In this document: positions 7,929-15,816 of the stretch, piece by piece
How the letters are laid out: each line of letters starts with the position of its first letter
Numbering within the stretch: the stretch's first letter is position 1
Assembly: GCA_964517465.1 (NCBI GenBank)
Contig: CAZFEK010000011.1
Span: 22,832-86,831 of the forward strand
Reading direction: 5' to 3'
Source of the DNA: JACPUX01 sp964517465
Lineage (GTDB): Bacteria > Pseudomonadota > Gammaproteobacteria > Burkholderiales > Casimicrobiaceae
Length of the DNA: 64,000 nucleotides
Position numbers and translations under genes: made by a program
Notes under the pieces: generated by a model
Databases searched by the model: none
Seen by the model: the letters and a program-made list of their open reading frames with translations, nothing else
What the model was told of the DNA's origin: nothing

Positions 7929-7960
7929 AAAAAAATGGGCGGGCTGTTGTGTGCCCGCCC
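7929..7960 (-). terminator. Rho-independent terminator or attenuator between hybC and hybD
   Basis: Read on the minus strand, an 8-bp stem (GGGCGGGC/GCCCGCCC, loop 8) is followed by A and seven T. It lies 51 bases after the hybC stop and 13 bases before the TTG start of hybD. Confidence 0.75.
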
Positions 7961-8011
7961 CAAGTTTACCAGCCGAAACGGCCGGAGAGGTCTTATGCCT
8001 TCGCCGTGTCG

Positions 8012-9712
8012 CTACTTCGCCTTCACCGTGATGGCGCTGCCATGTTCGGTGTCGGTGACGTGAATCGCGCAGGCGATGCAGGGGTCGAAAGAGTGAATGG
8101 TGCGCAACACTTCCAGGGGTTTGCCCGGGTCCGCGATCGGGTTGTCCATGAGCGAAGCCTCATAGGGCCCCGGCTCGTCCTTCTCATTGCGCGGACAAGC
8201 GTTCCAGGTCGAAGGCACCACGCACTGGTAGTTCTTGATCTTGCCGTCGTTGATGACCACCCAGTGCGAGAGCACGCCGCGGGGCGCTTCGTGATAGCCC
8301 TGGCCCTGAATTTCGCCTTTCGGGAAAGTGGGCTTGTTGAAGGTTTTCACGTCGCCTTTGGCGATGTTGTTGACCAGCGCGCCCCACTGATCGGCCAGCA
8401 TGTCCACTTGCACGGCGCAGGACACCGCACGCGCGGCGTGACGGCCGATGGTGGAGTGCATGGCCTCGAGACCCACCTTGGTTTTGGCCAAGGCCGAAAC
8501 GGTATCGAGCGCCGCGGTGGCGTATTTTTTGGTGGGCTCGTGGCCGGCCGCCAGCATGCACAACACGCGGGAGAGCGGCCCCACTTGCGCGGGCTTGCCA
8601 TAGAAGGTGGGGGACTTGAGCCAGGAGTACTTGCCGTCTTCCTTGAAGTCGGTGTATTGCGGCTTGGTCTCGCCCTGGTAGGGGTGCAGGGCCTTGGAGC
8701 CTTCATACCAGGAGTGCTTGGAGGATTCTTCCACGCCCTTGACCCAGTAGTCGTCATTGAAGCTCTTGATCGCCTTGAAGGCGCCCAAGTCCTTGTTGGG
8801 CACGTAGCCGCCGGGCAGCGCGAACTGGGTGCCCTTGGTGTCCATGGGAATATCGGGCACGCAGAGGTAGTTGGTCACACCCGCGCCGTATTTGGTCCAG
8901 TCGGCGTAAAAGGCGCCCACCGCGGCGACATCGACGAGATACACGTTCTTGACGAAATCGGCCAGTTCGTCGATGTAGCCCTTGATGGCCAAGAGGCGCT
9001 CGACGCCCAGGGTCGAATAGCTGTCGGTGGAGATGGCGTTGGAGACACCGCCCACGGCGACGTTTTGGATATGGGGTGTCTTCGAGCCGAGGATGGAGAC
9101 GATCTTGTTGGCTTTGCGTTGCACGTCCAGGGCTTGCAGGTAATGCGCCACGGCGAGCAGGTTCACTTCCGGCGGCAGCTTCATCGCCGGGTGGCCCCAG
9201 TAGCCGTTGGTGAAAATGCCCAACTGGCCGCCATCGACGAAACCCTTGAGGCGCTCTTTCACGGCGCGCATTTCGAACTTGCCGTTGCCGGCCCAGGACG
9301 AAAGGCTTTCGGCGAGCTTGGAGGTCGCATCCGGATCGGCTTTCAAGGCCGAGACCACATCGACCCAGTCGAGCGCCGAGAGGTGATAGAAATGCACGAT
9401 GTGGTCGTGCACCGCATGCGCCAGGATGATGAGGTTGCGAATGTACTGGGCGTTGAGCGGCACTTCGAGCTGCAGCGCGTTTTCCACCGCGCGCACCGAG
9501 GCGATGGCATGCACCGTGGTACACACGCCGCAGATGCGCTGAGTGATCGCCCAGGCGTCGCGCGGATCGCGACCCAGAAGGATGAGTTCGACGCCGCGCC
9601 ACATCTGGCCCGACGACCACGCTTTTTTGACTTTGCCGCCATCGACGTCGACATCGATGCGCAGATGGCCTTCGATCCGGGTGATCGGATCAACCGTAAT
9701 GCGTTGTCCCAT
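8012..9712 (-). CDS. hybC: [NiFe]-hydrogenase large subunit (hydrogenase-2 type)
   Basis: The product has 566 residues. The L1 motif RICGVC lies at residues 59-64 (C61, C64). The L2 motif DPCIACAIH lies at 543-551 (C545, C548). These four Cys hold the NiFe(CN)2CO centre. Fifteen residues follow His551 and should be removed by HybD. The N-terminal VDPITRIEGH motif is intact. With HybO it forms the periplasm-facing uptake heterodimer, exported by the HybO Tat signal. It starts 15 bases after hybB, with a purine-rich ribosome site. The gene set (Fe-S ferredoxin and NrfD-type anchor, no cytochrome b) marks it as the hyb (group 1c-like) class. Confidence 0.97.
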   Translation of the reverse strand: MGQRITVDPITRIEGHLRIDVDVDGGKVKKAWSSGQMWRGVELILLGRDPRDAWAITQRICGVCTTVHAIASVRAVENALQLEVPLNAQYIRNLIILAHAVHDHIVHFYHLSALDWVDVVSALKADPDATSKLAESLSSWAGNGKFEMRAVKERLKGFVDGGQLGIFTNGYWGHPAMKLPPEVNLLAVAHYLQALDVQRKANKIVSILGSKTPHIQNVAVGGVSNAISTDSYSTLGVERLLAIKGYIDELADFVKNVYLVDVAAVGAFYADWTKYGAGVTNYLCVPDIPMDTKGTQFALPGGYVPNKDLGAFKAIKSFNDDYWVKGVEESSKHSWYEGSKALHPYQGETKPQYTDFKEDGKYSWLKSPTFYGKPAQVGPLSRVLCMLAAGHEPTKKYATAALDTVSALAKTKVGLEAMHSTIGRHAARAVSCAVQVDMLADQWGALVNNIAKGDVKTFNKPTFPKGEIQGQGYHEAPRGVLSHWVVINDGKIKNYQCVVPSTWNACPRNEKDEPGPYEASLMDNPIADPGKPLEVLRTIHSFDPCIACAIHVTDTEHGSAITVKAK

Positions 9713-9727
9713 TTTGTACCTCTCCTT

Positions 9728-10888
9728 TTAGCGCGTGGCCGGCTGCGTCGCGGGCAGCACGGGGAATGTTCTAACGATGATGATGTAGGCCAGGATTTCG
9801 AAGGCGATGAGCCCCACCGTGACCATCAGCTCGGGAAACGCGGGGAAATAATTCCAGCCCTCGCCCGTTTCGTAGCCGACCAGGAAGCCGTTGATCCGCA
9901 GGAGCATGCCGCCCAGCATCAAGAGCACCGCGCCGACGAAAAGTTTGGCGGCGCTGTTGCGCGCAGCGGGGCTGCCAAGAATGAACAGCGGCACGATGAA
10001 AGTGAGCATCTCCACCCAGAACATCAAGGCCTCGGCGTTGGCCGCAAAGGCGCTGCCGATGGCGCCCCGCACCGCGAGGTCGCCCACGCGCACCACCAGG
10101 TAGGCGATCAAGAGGCCGTACATGATCTTGCACAAGTGCGCGAGCACCGGTGTTTCCATCTGCCGCTTGAAGCCAACCGAAGACAGCGTGGCTTCGAAAA
10201 TCACCACCGCAAAACCCAGCATGATCGCGGTCATGAGGTAGATGAGCGGCAAGAGCCAGCCCGATTGCCAGAGCGGATGCACCTGGTTGCCGAACACCAC
10301 CAGGAGCGAGCCCAGCGAACTTTGGTGCAAGGAGGGCAGGAGCACGCCCAGAGCGATGAAGAAGAAGAGCACTTTGGAGAGTTTCTTCTTCAATTCGCCC
10401 ATGCCCAGACGGTCGAGGAAGGCGGGAGAGAACTCGATCCACATCACCAGCACGTAGGCCGAGATGCAGACCGCCACTTCGAACATCACCGAATTGACCT
10501 GGGCATAACCGGGCCAGAAGATGTGCCAGAAATTCCACCAGCGGCCCAGGTCGAAGATCACCGACACCGCCGCCAGGGTGTAGCCAAAAAGGCTGGCGAG
10601 CAGGGCGGGCCGGACCAGCGGATGGTATTCGCCCTTGTTGAAGATGTAGACCAGGAGCGCCAGGGCGTAACCGCCGCAGGCGAAAGCCGAGCCCACCACC
10701 ACGTCATAGGCGATCCAGATGCCCCAGGGGAAGCCGTCGTTGATGTTGGTGACGGCCCCCAAGCCGTAAATAAAGCGATATAACAGGATCGCCCCGGCGA
10801 TCGCCGCCAGCAGCCCGAGCACCAAGGTGACCGGAGTGAGGAGGTTGCCGCCCAGCGGCGCTGGAGCGTGCGTGTCGTGACTAGCCAT
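9728..10888 (-). CDS. hybB: Hydrogenase-2 integral membrane subunit, NrfD family
   Basis: The product has 386 residues with about ten hydrophobic segments (for example residues about 20-45, 60-85, 100-120, 205-225, 330-350, 355-375). The NrfD/PsrC-like signature DGFPWGIWIAYDVVVGSAFACGGYALAL is near the start. It anchors the complex and links HybA to the quinone pool. The ATG at 10888 has GGAGGGG just upstream and overlaps the hybA stop by 8 bases. A longer in-frame start (10924) would lie far inside hybA and is not used here. Confidence 0.95.
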   Translation of the reverse strand: MASHDTHAPAPLGGNLLTPVTLVLGLLAAIAGAILLYRFIYGLGAVTNINDGFPWGIWIAYDVVVGSAFACGGYALALLVYIFNKGEYHPLVRPALLASLFGYTLAAVSVIFDLGRWWNFWHIFWPGYAQVNSVMFEVAVCISAYVLVMWIEFSPAFLDRLGMGELKKKLSKVLFFFIALGVLLPSLHQSSLGSLLVVFGNQVHPLWQSGWLLPLIYLMTAIMLGFAVVIFEATLSSVGFKRQMETPVLAHLCKIMYGLLIAYLVVRVGDLAVRGAIGSAFAANAEALMFWVEMLTFIVPLFILGSPAARNSAAKLFVGAVLLMLGGMLLRINGFLVGYETGEGWNYFPAFPELMVTVGLIAFEILAYIIIVRTFPVLPATQPATR

Positions 10889-11861
10889 TTTTCCCCTCCG
10901 CGCTTGAGTCTTCGTCCTTGACATTACGTTTGGCGACCCAAGTCAAGCCGCCGAGGAACACCAGCGGCAGGATGAGCCCGCCATAAAGCGTGTGCTGCAA
11001 AGTCTCGGACTGCGAGGCGAAAGAAACTTCGGGCAATTTCGGATACCCCAGCTTCTCGAAAGAAACACCGGAGAGCATGAGCATCTGGGTGCCGCCGATT
11101 TCTTTTTCGCCATAGACGTGATCGATGTATTTCGCCACCACGCCGGGATAACTCTGGTCCGGGCCGCCCAGCTTGCCACGCGGGAACATGGTCTGGGTGC
11201 CGGCTTTCAGGCTCTTCCTGCGGGTGATTTCCTGCTTCAGGTCGGCGACCTTGCCAAAAAGCGTGGCGCCGGTGGGGCACACTTCCGCGCAAGCCGCGTA
11301 TTTGCCTTCCGGCCAACGATGCTGGCAAAGCTGGCACTTGCTGATCTGCGGCGTGGGCGTGTCGTAGGTGAAACGCGGCACGCCGAAGGGGCAAGCGGCC
11401 ACGCAGTAGCGGCAGCCGATGCAGGCGTTTTTGTCGTAGCTCACCACGCCGGTCTTTTCATCCTTCTTCATCGCCTTGACCGGGCAGGCCGACACACAGG
11501 ATGGATCGACACAGTGCAGGCAGGACTTCTTCGAGAAGGCCCAGCCGTCGACCTCGCGGTCCTTGGCTTCGAGCTTGCCGTTCTTGTAGACCTTGATGAC
11601 GTTCAGGGTCTTGCCGGAGATGTCGAGCGGCGTGTCCCAGAGCGCGTCCTGCGTGGAGACCTCTGCGGGCATGCCATTGGCTTCCTTGCACGCCGCGACG
11701 CAGGCCTTGCAGCCTACGCAAAGGGTGGAATCAAAAAGCAGCCCGACCGCGTCGGGCGGCAGCGTTTTGTTGCCGCGTGCTTGCGCCGTGTTGCACGCCG
11801 CCCCGGTGGCCAGGGCGGCGCCGCCGGCGGCTGCGGCTTGGAAGAACTTGCGCCGGTTCAT
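10881..11861 (-). CDS. hybA: Hydrogenase-2 ferredoxin-like electron transfer subunit
   Basis: The product has 326 residues. The Tat signal RRKFFQAAAAGG is at the N terminus. Several four-Cys clusters follow (CVGCKACVAAC, CLHCVDPSCVSACP, CIGCRYCVAACPFG, CQLCQHRW...CAEVCPTGA), consistent with four [4Fe-4S] centres. A C-terminal membrane anchor (LYGGLILPLVFLGGLTW) occupies about residues 290-310. It carries electrons from HybO to HybB on the periplasmic side. The start lies 2 bases after the hybO stop. A longer upstream in-frame reading overlaps hybO in another frame and was discarded. Confidence 0.96.
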   Translation of the reverse strand: MNRRKFFQAAAAGGAALATGAACNTAQARGNKTLPPDAVGLLFDSTLCVGCKACVAACKEANGMPAEVSTQDALWDTPLDISGKTLNVIKVYKNGKLEAKDREVDGWAFSKKSCLHCVDPSCVSACPVKAMKKDEKTGVVSYDKNACIGCRYCVAACPFGVPRFTYDTPTPQISKCQLCQHRWPEGKYAACAEVCPTGATLFGKVADLKQEITRRKSLKAGTQTMFPRGKLGGPDQSYPGVVAKYIDHVYGEKEIGGTQMLMLSGVSFEKLGYPKLPEVSFASQSETLQHTLYGGLILPLVFLGGLTWVAKRNVKDEDSSAEGKNG

Positions 11862-11863
11862 GA

Positions 11864-13027
11864 TCAGGCGTCCTTGCGCTGACCTGCTTGAGCTTCGTCC
11901 TGCTTGCCGAGATTCTTGGCGAGCATCGCCGCCCCCCCCGCCGCGGCGCCGGCGATGGCGGCCAGGGCGGCCATCGAGGCGAAGCTGGTCTTGCCCTGTT
12001 GCTCGACGACATTGGGGTAGGAGGCCGGCGGACTCATGCCCTTCAACTGCGCGGTCATGTGGATGGGCTTGGTGAAGCCCACGCCTTTTTCCGAACAGCC
12101 GATGCAGGGGTGACCGCAAGCGACCGGCCAGTTCGACTCGCCGACATCGCCAAAGCCGATGGTCGAGCAATTGGCGTAGGTTTCGGGGCCTTTGCAACCG
12201 AGCTTGTAGAGGCAGTAGCCTTTGCGGTGACCTTCATCACCGAACTCGTGCGCAAAGCGGCCGGCGTCGAAGTGGGCGCGGCGTTCGCAGTGTTCGTGAA
12301 TGATGCGCCCGTAGGCAAATTTCGGGCGGCCCAGGTTGTCGATTTCAGGCAGTTTGCCGAAGGTCAAAAAATGCACCGCGGTGGCCAGGAAGTTGTAGGG
12401 ATTGGGCGGACAGCCCGGGATGGTCACCACGGGTTTGCCCAGCACATCGGCCACGCCCGAAGATCCAGTGGGGCTGGAATCGAAGCCCCCGATGGACGGA
12501 ATGGTCGAAGGCATGCCTCCCCAGGACGCACAGGAACCGATGGCAATCACCGCGGCGGCGTTGGCCGCGCATTCTTTGACGAGGTCGATGGCGGTGTGCC
12601 CGCCGATCTTGCAGTAGATGCCATTGGCCTTGGTGGGAATGGCGCCTTCCACCACCAGGATGTATTTACCTTTGTTGGCTTCCATGGCCGCTTTGCGCGC
12701 GGCCTCGGCCTGGTAGCCGGCGGCGGCCATCAAGGTTTCGTGATAGTCGAGCGAGATCACGTCGAGGATGAGCTTTTCTAGCGTGGGATGTTCGGCCCGC
12801 AGCAAAGATTCGGTGCAACCCGTGCATTCCTGGAAATGCAGCCAGATCACCGAGGGGCGCTTGGCCTTTTCCACCGCTTTGGCGATGGCCGATTCGGCCC
12901 CGGCGCCCAAGCCCAAAGTTGCCGCGGTCGCGGCGCAGAACTGCATGAATTCGCGCCGGGAGACACCCAGCCGGCGCTCCACCGCAGCGGCCGCCCGGCG
13001 GGTTTCTTTGAGATGCAATTGGTCCAT
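11864..13027 (-). CDS. hybO: [NiFe]-hydrogenase small subunit
   Basis: The product has 387 residues. The Tat signal SRREFMQFCAATAAT is at residues about 23-37. The proximal cluster motif ECTGCTESLLR is at about 67, followed by VEGAIP, GSCASWGG, PGCPPNP, then the distal/medial cluster Cys (HCERRAHFDAG, CLYKLGCKGP, CSTIGF, CGHPCIGCSEKGV). A short hydrophobic C-terminal stretch (residues about 345-370) anchors it. The start ATG follows GGAGGGAAGGAT. It is the first gene of the hyb operon, ordered O-A-B-C-D-hypC-E. The other hyp genes are not in this window. Confidence 0.97.
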   Translation of the reverse strand: MDQLHLKETRRAAAAVERRLGVSRREFMQFCAATAATLGLGAGAESAIAKAVEKAKRPSVIWLHFQECTGCTESLLRAEHPTLEKLILDVISLDYHETLMAAAGYQAEAARKAAMEANKGKYILVVEGAIPTKANGIYCKIGGHTAIDLVKECAANAAAVIAIGSCASWGGMPSTIPSIGGFDSSPTGSSGVADVLGKPVVTIPGCPPNPYNFLATAVHFLTFGKLPEIDNLGRPKFAYGRIIHEHCERRAHFDAGRFAHEFGDEGHRKGYCLYKLGCKGPETYANCSTIGFGDVGESNWPVACGHPCIGCSEKGVGFTKPIHMTAQLKGMSPPASYPNVVEQQGKTSFASMAALAAIAGAAAGGAAMLAKNLGKQDEAQAGQRKDA

Positions 13028-13126
13028 AGGATCCTTCCCTCCACATGATCTCCTGGCAAGCGGCCAGGTCCCCGATCAGGCTCCCGCCTGACGAGCACGA
13101 CGGGCGATAAGTCGCCTGCCGCTGCC

Positions 13127-13165
13127 GTGATGGGCTTTGAAACAAGAACCGTGCCCGCCCATCAC
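13127..13165. repeat. 9-bp inverted repeat around the hyb promoter candidate
   Basis: GTGATGGGC (13127-13135) and GCCCATCAC (13157-13165) are perfect arms separated by 21 bases that contain the sigma-54-like element. This may be an operator or a leader hairpin. Confidence 0.5.
13140..13156 (-). promoter_or_regulatory. Sigma-54-like -24/-12 promoter for the hyb operon
   Basis: On the minus strand the sequence reads GGGCACG-GTTC-TTGTTT. GG and GT are separated by the required 10 bases, but -12 is GT rather than GC. It lies about 115 bases upstream of hybO. Hydrogenase operons in proteobacteria are often sigma-54 dependent (HupR/HoxA). The -12 mismatch keeps this tentative. Confidence 0.4.
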
Positions 13166-13358
13166 CTAGCATTTTTATTATAATTATCATGTGGTTACAG
13201 TCGAGCATGAAAACTCGTCCCGATCTCAGGCCGCGTCCCCGCACTCGACCACAAAGGCAAAGTGGAAACTTCGCTTACACCCGCGCTGCAAGCAAGTGGT
13301 TGATTGCTTGGGCTGTTTAATTGATTCTGATCAAGTTCCGCCAGGGGCTTGGCGCCTG

Positions 13359-13757
13359 CTAGGACGGTCCTTCGCCCTCATCCTGCTCGCGCCGCTTGGC
13401 CACCTGATACAAATCCCAACTTGCCTGCAAGCCAAGCCAGAAGTGAGGGTCCATGTCGAAGAACACGCCCAGACGCAGCGCGGTGTCGGCGGTGATGCCG
13501 CGATGCCCGCGCAAAAGTTCGTTGATGCGCCGTCGCGAAACCCCCAAGGCCCCGGCCAGGTCACTTTGGCTAATGCCCAAGGGAGTGAGGAAACGCGTCT
13601 GCAGAAATCTGCCCGGATGGACCGGCTGGTGCGGGATTCCCTGCGGCGCTTCCCAAACCCGGTCAGCGAGCAAGCGTCCCCTCGCCCAGCGGCGCTGCCT
13701 GCGCGAAATGCTCTCCGTTCTGGTCGCCGACTCCCGCGCTTGCTTTACCTCGCTCAC
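13359..13757 (-). CDS. HigA-family antitoxin-like XRE regulator, orphan
   Basis: The product has 132 residues from a GTG at 13757 preceded by GGGAAGG. Residues about 47-115 match the HigA/VapI helix-turn-helix: HPGRFLQTRFLTPLGISQSDLAGALGVSRRRINELL, then the family tail DTALRLGVFFDMDPHFWLGLQASWDLYQV. The first 40 residues are a basic extension absent from typical HigA. HigA proteins bind DNA and neutralise the HigB RelE-like RNase. No higB-like reading frame is seen on either side. It is convergent with nothing obvious, and its 3' end faces the hyb promoter region. Confidence 0.85.
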   Translation of the reverse strand: MSEVKQARESATRTESISRRQRRWARGRLLADRVWEAPQGIPHQPVHPGRFLQTRFLTPLGISQSDLAGALGVSRRRINELLRGHRGITADTALRLGVFFDMDPHFWLGLQASWDLYQVAKRREQDEGEGPS

Positions 13758-14234
13758 TTGCCTTCCCTCGCCCCCCGCCCCTTCGCGAGGCGGGGAAAGG
13801 TTCGTTGTTCGCCGCCGCGCCTTTTTCGGGTCATGGCGGCGCCCCTTGCTGCAGCCGCGGCACCTTGGGTCTTCTGCCGATCCGGCCTTGGCGCGGAGCG
13901 ACGCAAGCCATAAGCTGGCTGGCGAGTGGCCCCGCGCACGCTGACGGCCTCGGCCTCGGGTTTCATCTTTGGCCGGGTCTCAAGAACCATGCCAGAGGTT
14001 CGCTTTGCCCCGGGCTTTGGCCCGAATCAGCTCGCGGCTCGGGCTTTCGCGACGATCGGCCAAGGACGCGGGCTCGTGCGCCGACAGCCGGTTGGCGACA
14101 ATCTCCGCGAGCACTATGTGCACAAAATGAAAACTTGGTCGCCACCGTCGGCTTCTCGCCGGGTGTTCGGGAATGCCCGCAGCGCAAGACCCTGATTTCT
14201 CGTGACCCAGGGCCTGGCCCTAACCAGGGTGTCG
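13758..14234. other. Non-coding GC-rich stretch with a REP-like hairpin
   Basis: No convincing gene is present. A hairpin with CCCCGCC (13773-13779) and GGCGGGG (13789-13795) sits at the start, in the style of the elements found inside hybE and gpsA. Several overlapping reading frames here have no ribosome site or family-like sequence. Confidence 0.5.
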
Positions 14235-14248
14235 GTGTTGACCAACAC
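14235..14248. promoter_or_regulatory. Palindromic upstream activator candidate
   Basis: GTGTTG-AC-CAACAC is a perfect dyad about 66-80 bases upstream of the -24 element at 14315, the usual distance for a bacterial enhancer-binding protein site. Confidence 0.4.
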
Positions 14249-14312
14249 GCGGGATCACGCGCCGCGGCCGGATTTCTTCGATAACTATCGGTTTTATGAG
14301 GATTGTTTCCGT

Positions 14313-14329
14313 CTGGCACGGTCGCTGCT
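14313..14329 (+). promoter_or_regulatory. Sigma-54 promoter
   Basis: CTGGCACG-GTCG-CTGCT contains TGG at -24 and TGC at -12, with exactly 10 bases between the GG (14315-14316) and GC (14327-14328). This is a near-consensus site about 60 bases upstream of the ATG at 14390. Confidence 0.7.
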
Positions 14330-14389
14330 AAATGCCCGTCAAGCCGGGACGGCCAGGCCACACATTCACCGCCAGGAGGGAGACTCGAA

Positions 14390-14800
14390 ATGAAAACCCC
14401 ATTCGCCCTCACCCTCTGCAAAGCCCTGTTTCGCACCTATGTTTCGGCCGCGGATTCGGTTCCGAGCGAGGCCGAGCAAGGTTTCCTCGCTTTTACCCGG
14501 TCAGAGGCGAAAAACGCCGGTGATGATGAAGTCCTGCGCGCCCGTTTCGCCCGCATGCTCGAGCACACCCACTACGCTGGCCAGACCGAGACCACCGTGG
14601 CGCGCGGGGTCAAGGATCCGGTGAAAGTCGCCTTCCACTCGGTGGCTCTCGACTCCGTCAAACCCCTCCCCGACACTTACTTCGCTCGGGTCGAAGCGAG
14701 CTTCCCCCCGCCTTCCATGCCAAGCGCGAACGGGCGGCGGCCGCAAGGGCTCGCTCGGCTGAACGCGATCCTCTCGAAGCGGCTTTTTTCGCACTGCTGA
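14390..14800 (+). CDS. Hypothetical protein under a sigma-54 promoter (136 residues)
   Basis: The ATG at 14390 has a strong GCCAGGAGGGAG ribosome site and lies behind the sigma-54 element. Residues 1-95 (MKTPFALTLCKALFRTYV..., then acidic and charged) look like a soluble helical protein of unknown family. From about residue 100 the sequence becomes Pro/Ser/Arg-rich and ends in SKRLFSHC, resembling translation of a genomic repeat, so the original C terminus may have been replaced. No signal peptide is clear. I cannot assign a function. Confidence 0.5.
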   Translation: MKTPFALTLCKALFRTYVSAADSVPSEAEQGFLAFTRSEAKNAGDDEVLRARFARMLEHTHYAGQTETTVARGVKDPVKVAFHSVALDSVKPLPDTYFARVEASFPPPSMPSANGRRPQGLARLNAILSKRLFSHC

Positions 14801-14876
14801 ACCGGCAAGAACGGAGCATCCGCTTGGCAGAACTGCATGGTTTTGGGAGTTGATCCGGCTTGCCCGCGGGTATGCC

Positions 14877-14932
14877 GCCGGTAATGCCAGCGGGGCCGGC
14901 TGCAGCACCGGCCCGCTCCCGGCGTTACCGGC
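14877..14932. repeat. Long near-perfect hairpin (about 22 paired positions)
   Basis: The outer arms GCCGGTAATGCC (14877-14888) and GGCGTTACCGGC (14921-14932) pair with one G-T. The inner arms AGCGGGGCCGG and CCGGCCCGCT pair with one bulge. The loop is 8 bases. There is no T run on either side. It lies between the hypothetical gene and the converging regulator and could be a REP element or a structured RNA. Confidence 0.6.
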
Positions 14933-15048
14933 TCGGAAGCGGAACGCGCAACCGACCGATCGGCGATCAAGGAGAAACACCCTTAGGGCACTGAGCACGC
15001 CTTGAGGTCCGCCCGTGCTCTCGGTTTAACCGAGAAACGGCAGTTGGA

Positions 15049-15816
15049 CTACATGTGTTTGAAGAGCTGCGAATAGGCGCGGCTGACTTCGAGCTTTTCC
15101 GGGTGCCCCCTGACCGAAACGATTTGCTGGCCGCGGTCGTCGCGCTGAATTTGCGCGATGGCTTCGACCCGGACGAGAATGGAGCGGTGAATCTGCCAGA
15201 ACTCGTCGGGGTCGAGTTCCGCCGCCAGTTCCTTGATCGGCTTGCGGATCAAGGCCTCGATTTCGGCGGTCTGGACGCGGGTGTATTTTTCGTCCGAACG
15301 GAAAAAAAGAATTTCCCGCGTCGGTATCATTTTGATGCTGCTGCCGACGCTGGCTTGGATCCAGCGCAGGTATTCGGGTTTGGCCCCCGGAGCGGCTTGG
15401 CGGGCGATGCGGGCGAGGAGCTGCTCGACTTCTCCGGGTGCCGAATCGAGCTTTTCTTTCAGGCGCTCGCAAGTGATTTTCAGCCGCTCCGGATTGGCCG
15501 GCTTGAGCACATAATCGGTGGCGCCACGCTCGAAAGCTTCAATTGCGTGTTGATCATAGGCGGTCACAAACACGATGTGGCACAAACCAGAGATCGCCTT
15601 GGCCGCTTCGAGCCCGGTTTTTTCCGGCATCTGTATGTCGAGAAAAGCGATGTCCGGGCGATGCGCCCCGACCGCCGCAATCGCCTCGGTACCGTTGGTC
15701 GCTTCGGCGAGGATCTCCAGTTCCGGCCAGGCCTCGGCGAGGCGGCGACGCAGGAGTTCGCGCATCAGGCGTTCGTCGTCGGCGAGCACTGCGGTTGGTC
15801 GGGCCTGTCGATTCAT
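15049..15816 (-). CDS. LytTR-family response regulator
   Basis: The product has 255 residues. The receiver domain (about 8-125) has the acidic pair DDE, the phosphoacceptor Asp in IAFLDIQMPEKTG, the Thr/Ser switch in FVTAYD and Lys in YVLKPAN. A linker follows. A LytTR DNA-binding domain (about 150-253) carries IPTREILFFRSDEKYTRVQT, FWQIHRSILVRVEAI and LEVSRAYSQLFKHM. It is the output of the sensor encoded just upstream, whose stop overlaps this start by 4 bases (ATGA). LytTR proteins usually bind direct repeats near target promoters. The target is unknown. Confidence 0.93.
   Translation of the reverse strand: MNRQARPTAVLADDERLMRELLRRRLAEAWPELEILAEATNGTEAIAAVGAHRPDIAFLDIQMPEKTGLEAAKAISGLCHIVFVTAYDQHAIEAFERGATDYVLKPANPERLKITCERLKEKLDSAPGEVEQLLARIARQAAPGAKPEYLRWIQASVGSSIKMIPTREILFFRSDEKYTRVQTAEIEALIRKPIKELAAELDPDEFWQIHRSILVRVEAIAQIQRDDRGQQIVSVRGHPEKLEVSRAYSQLFKHM

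Noticed and set aside
9543..9731. Small plus-strand frame upstream of hybC
   Set aside because: It is antisense to the hybC N terminus, without family-like content.
7640..10783. Very long plus-strand open frame (1047 codons)
   Set aside because: It is antisense to the hydrogenase genes hybD, hybC and hybB, which have full motif support. The frame is open because of high GC and codon bias.
13963..14436. Minus-strand frame of 157 codons
   Set aside because: It has Pro/Arg-rich content without a ribosome site, and lies opposite the sigma-54 promoter and gene start, which have stronger support.
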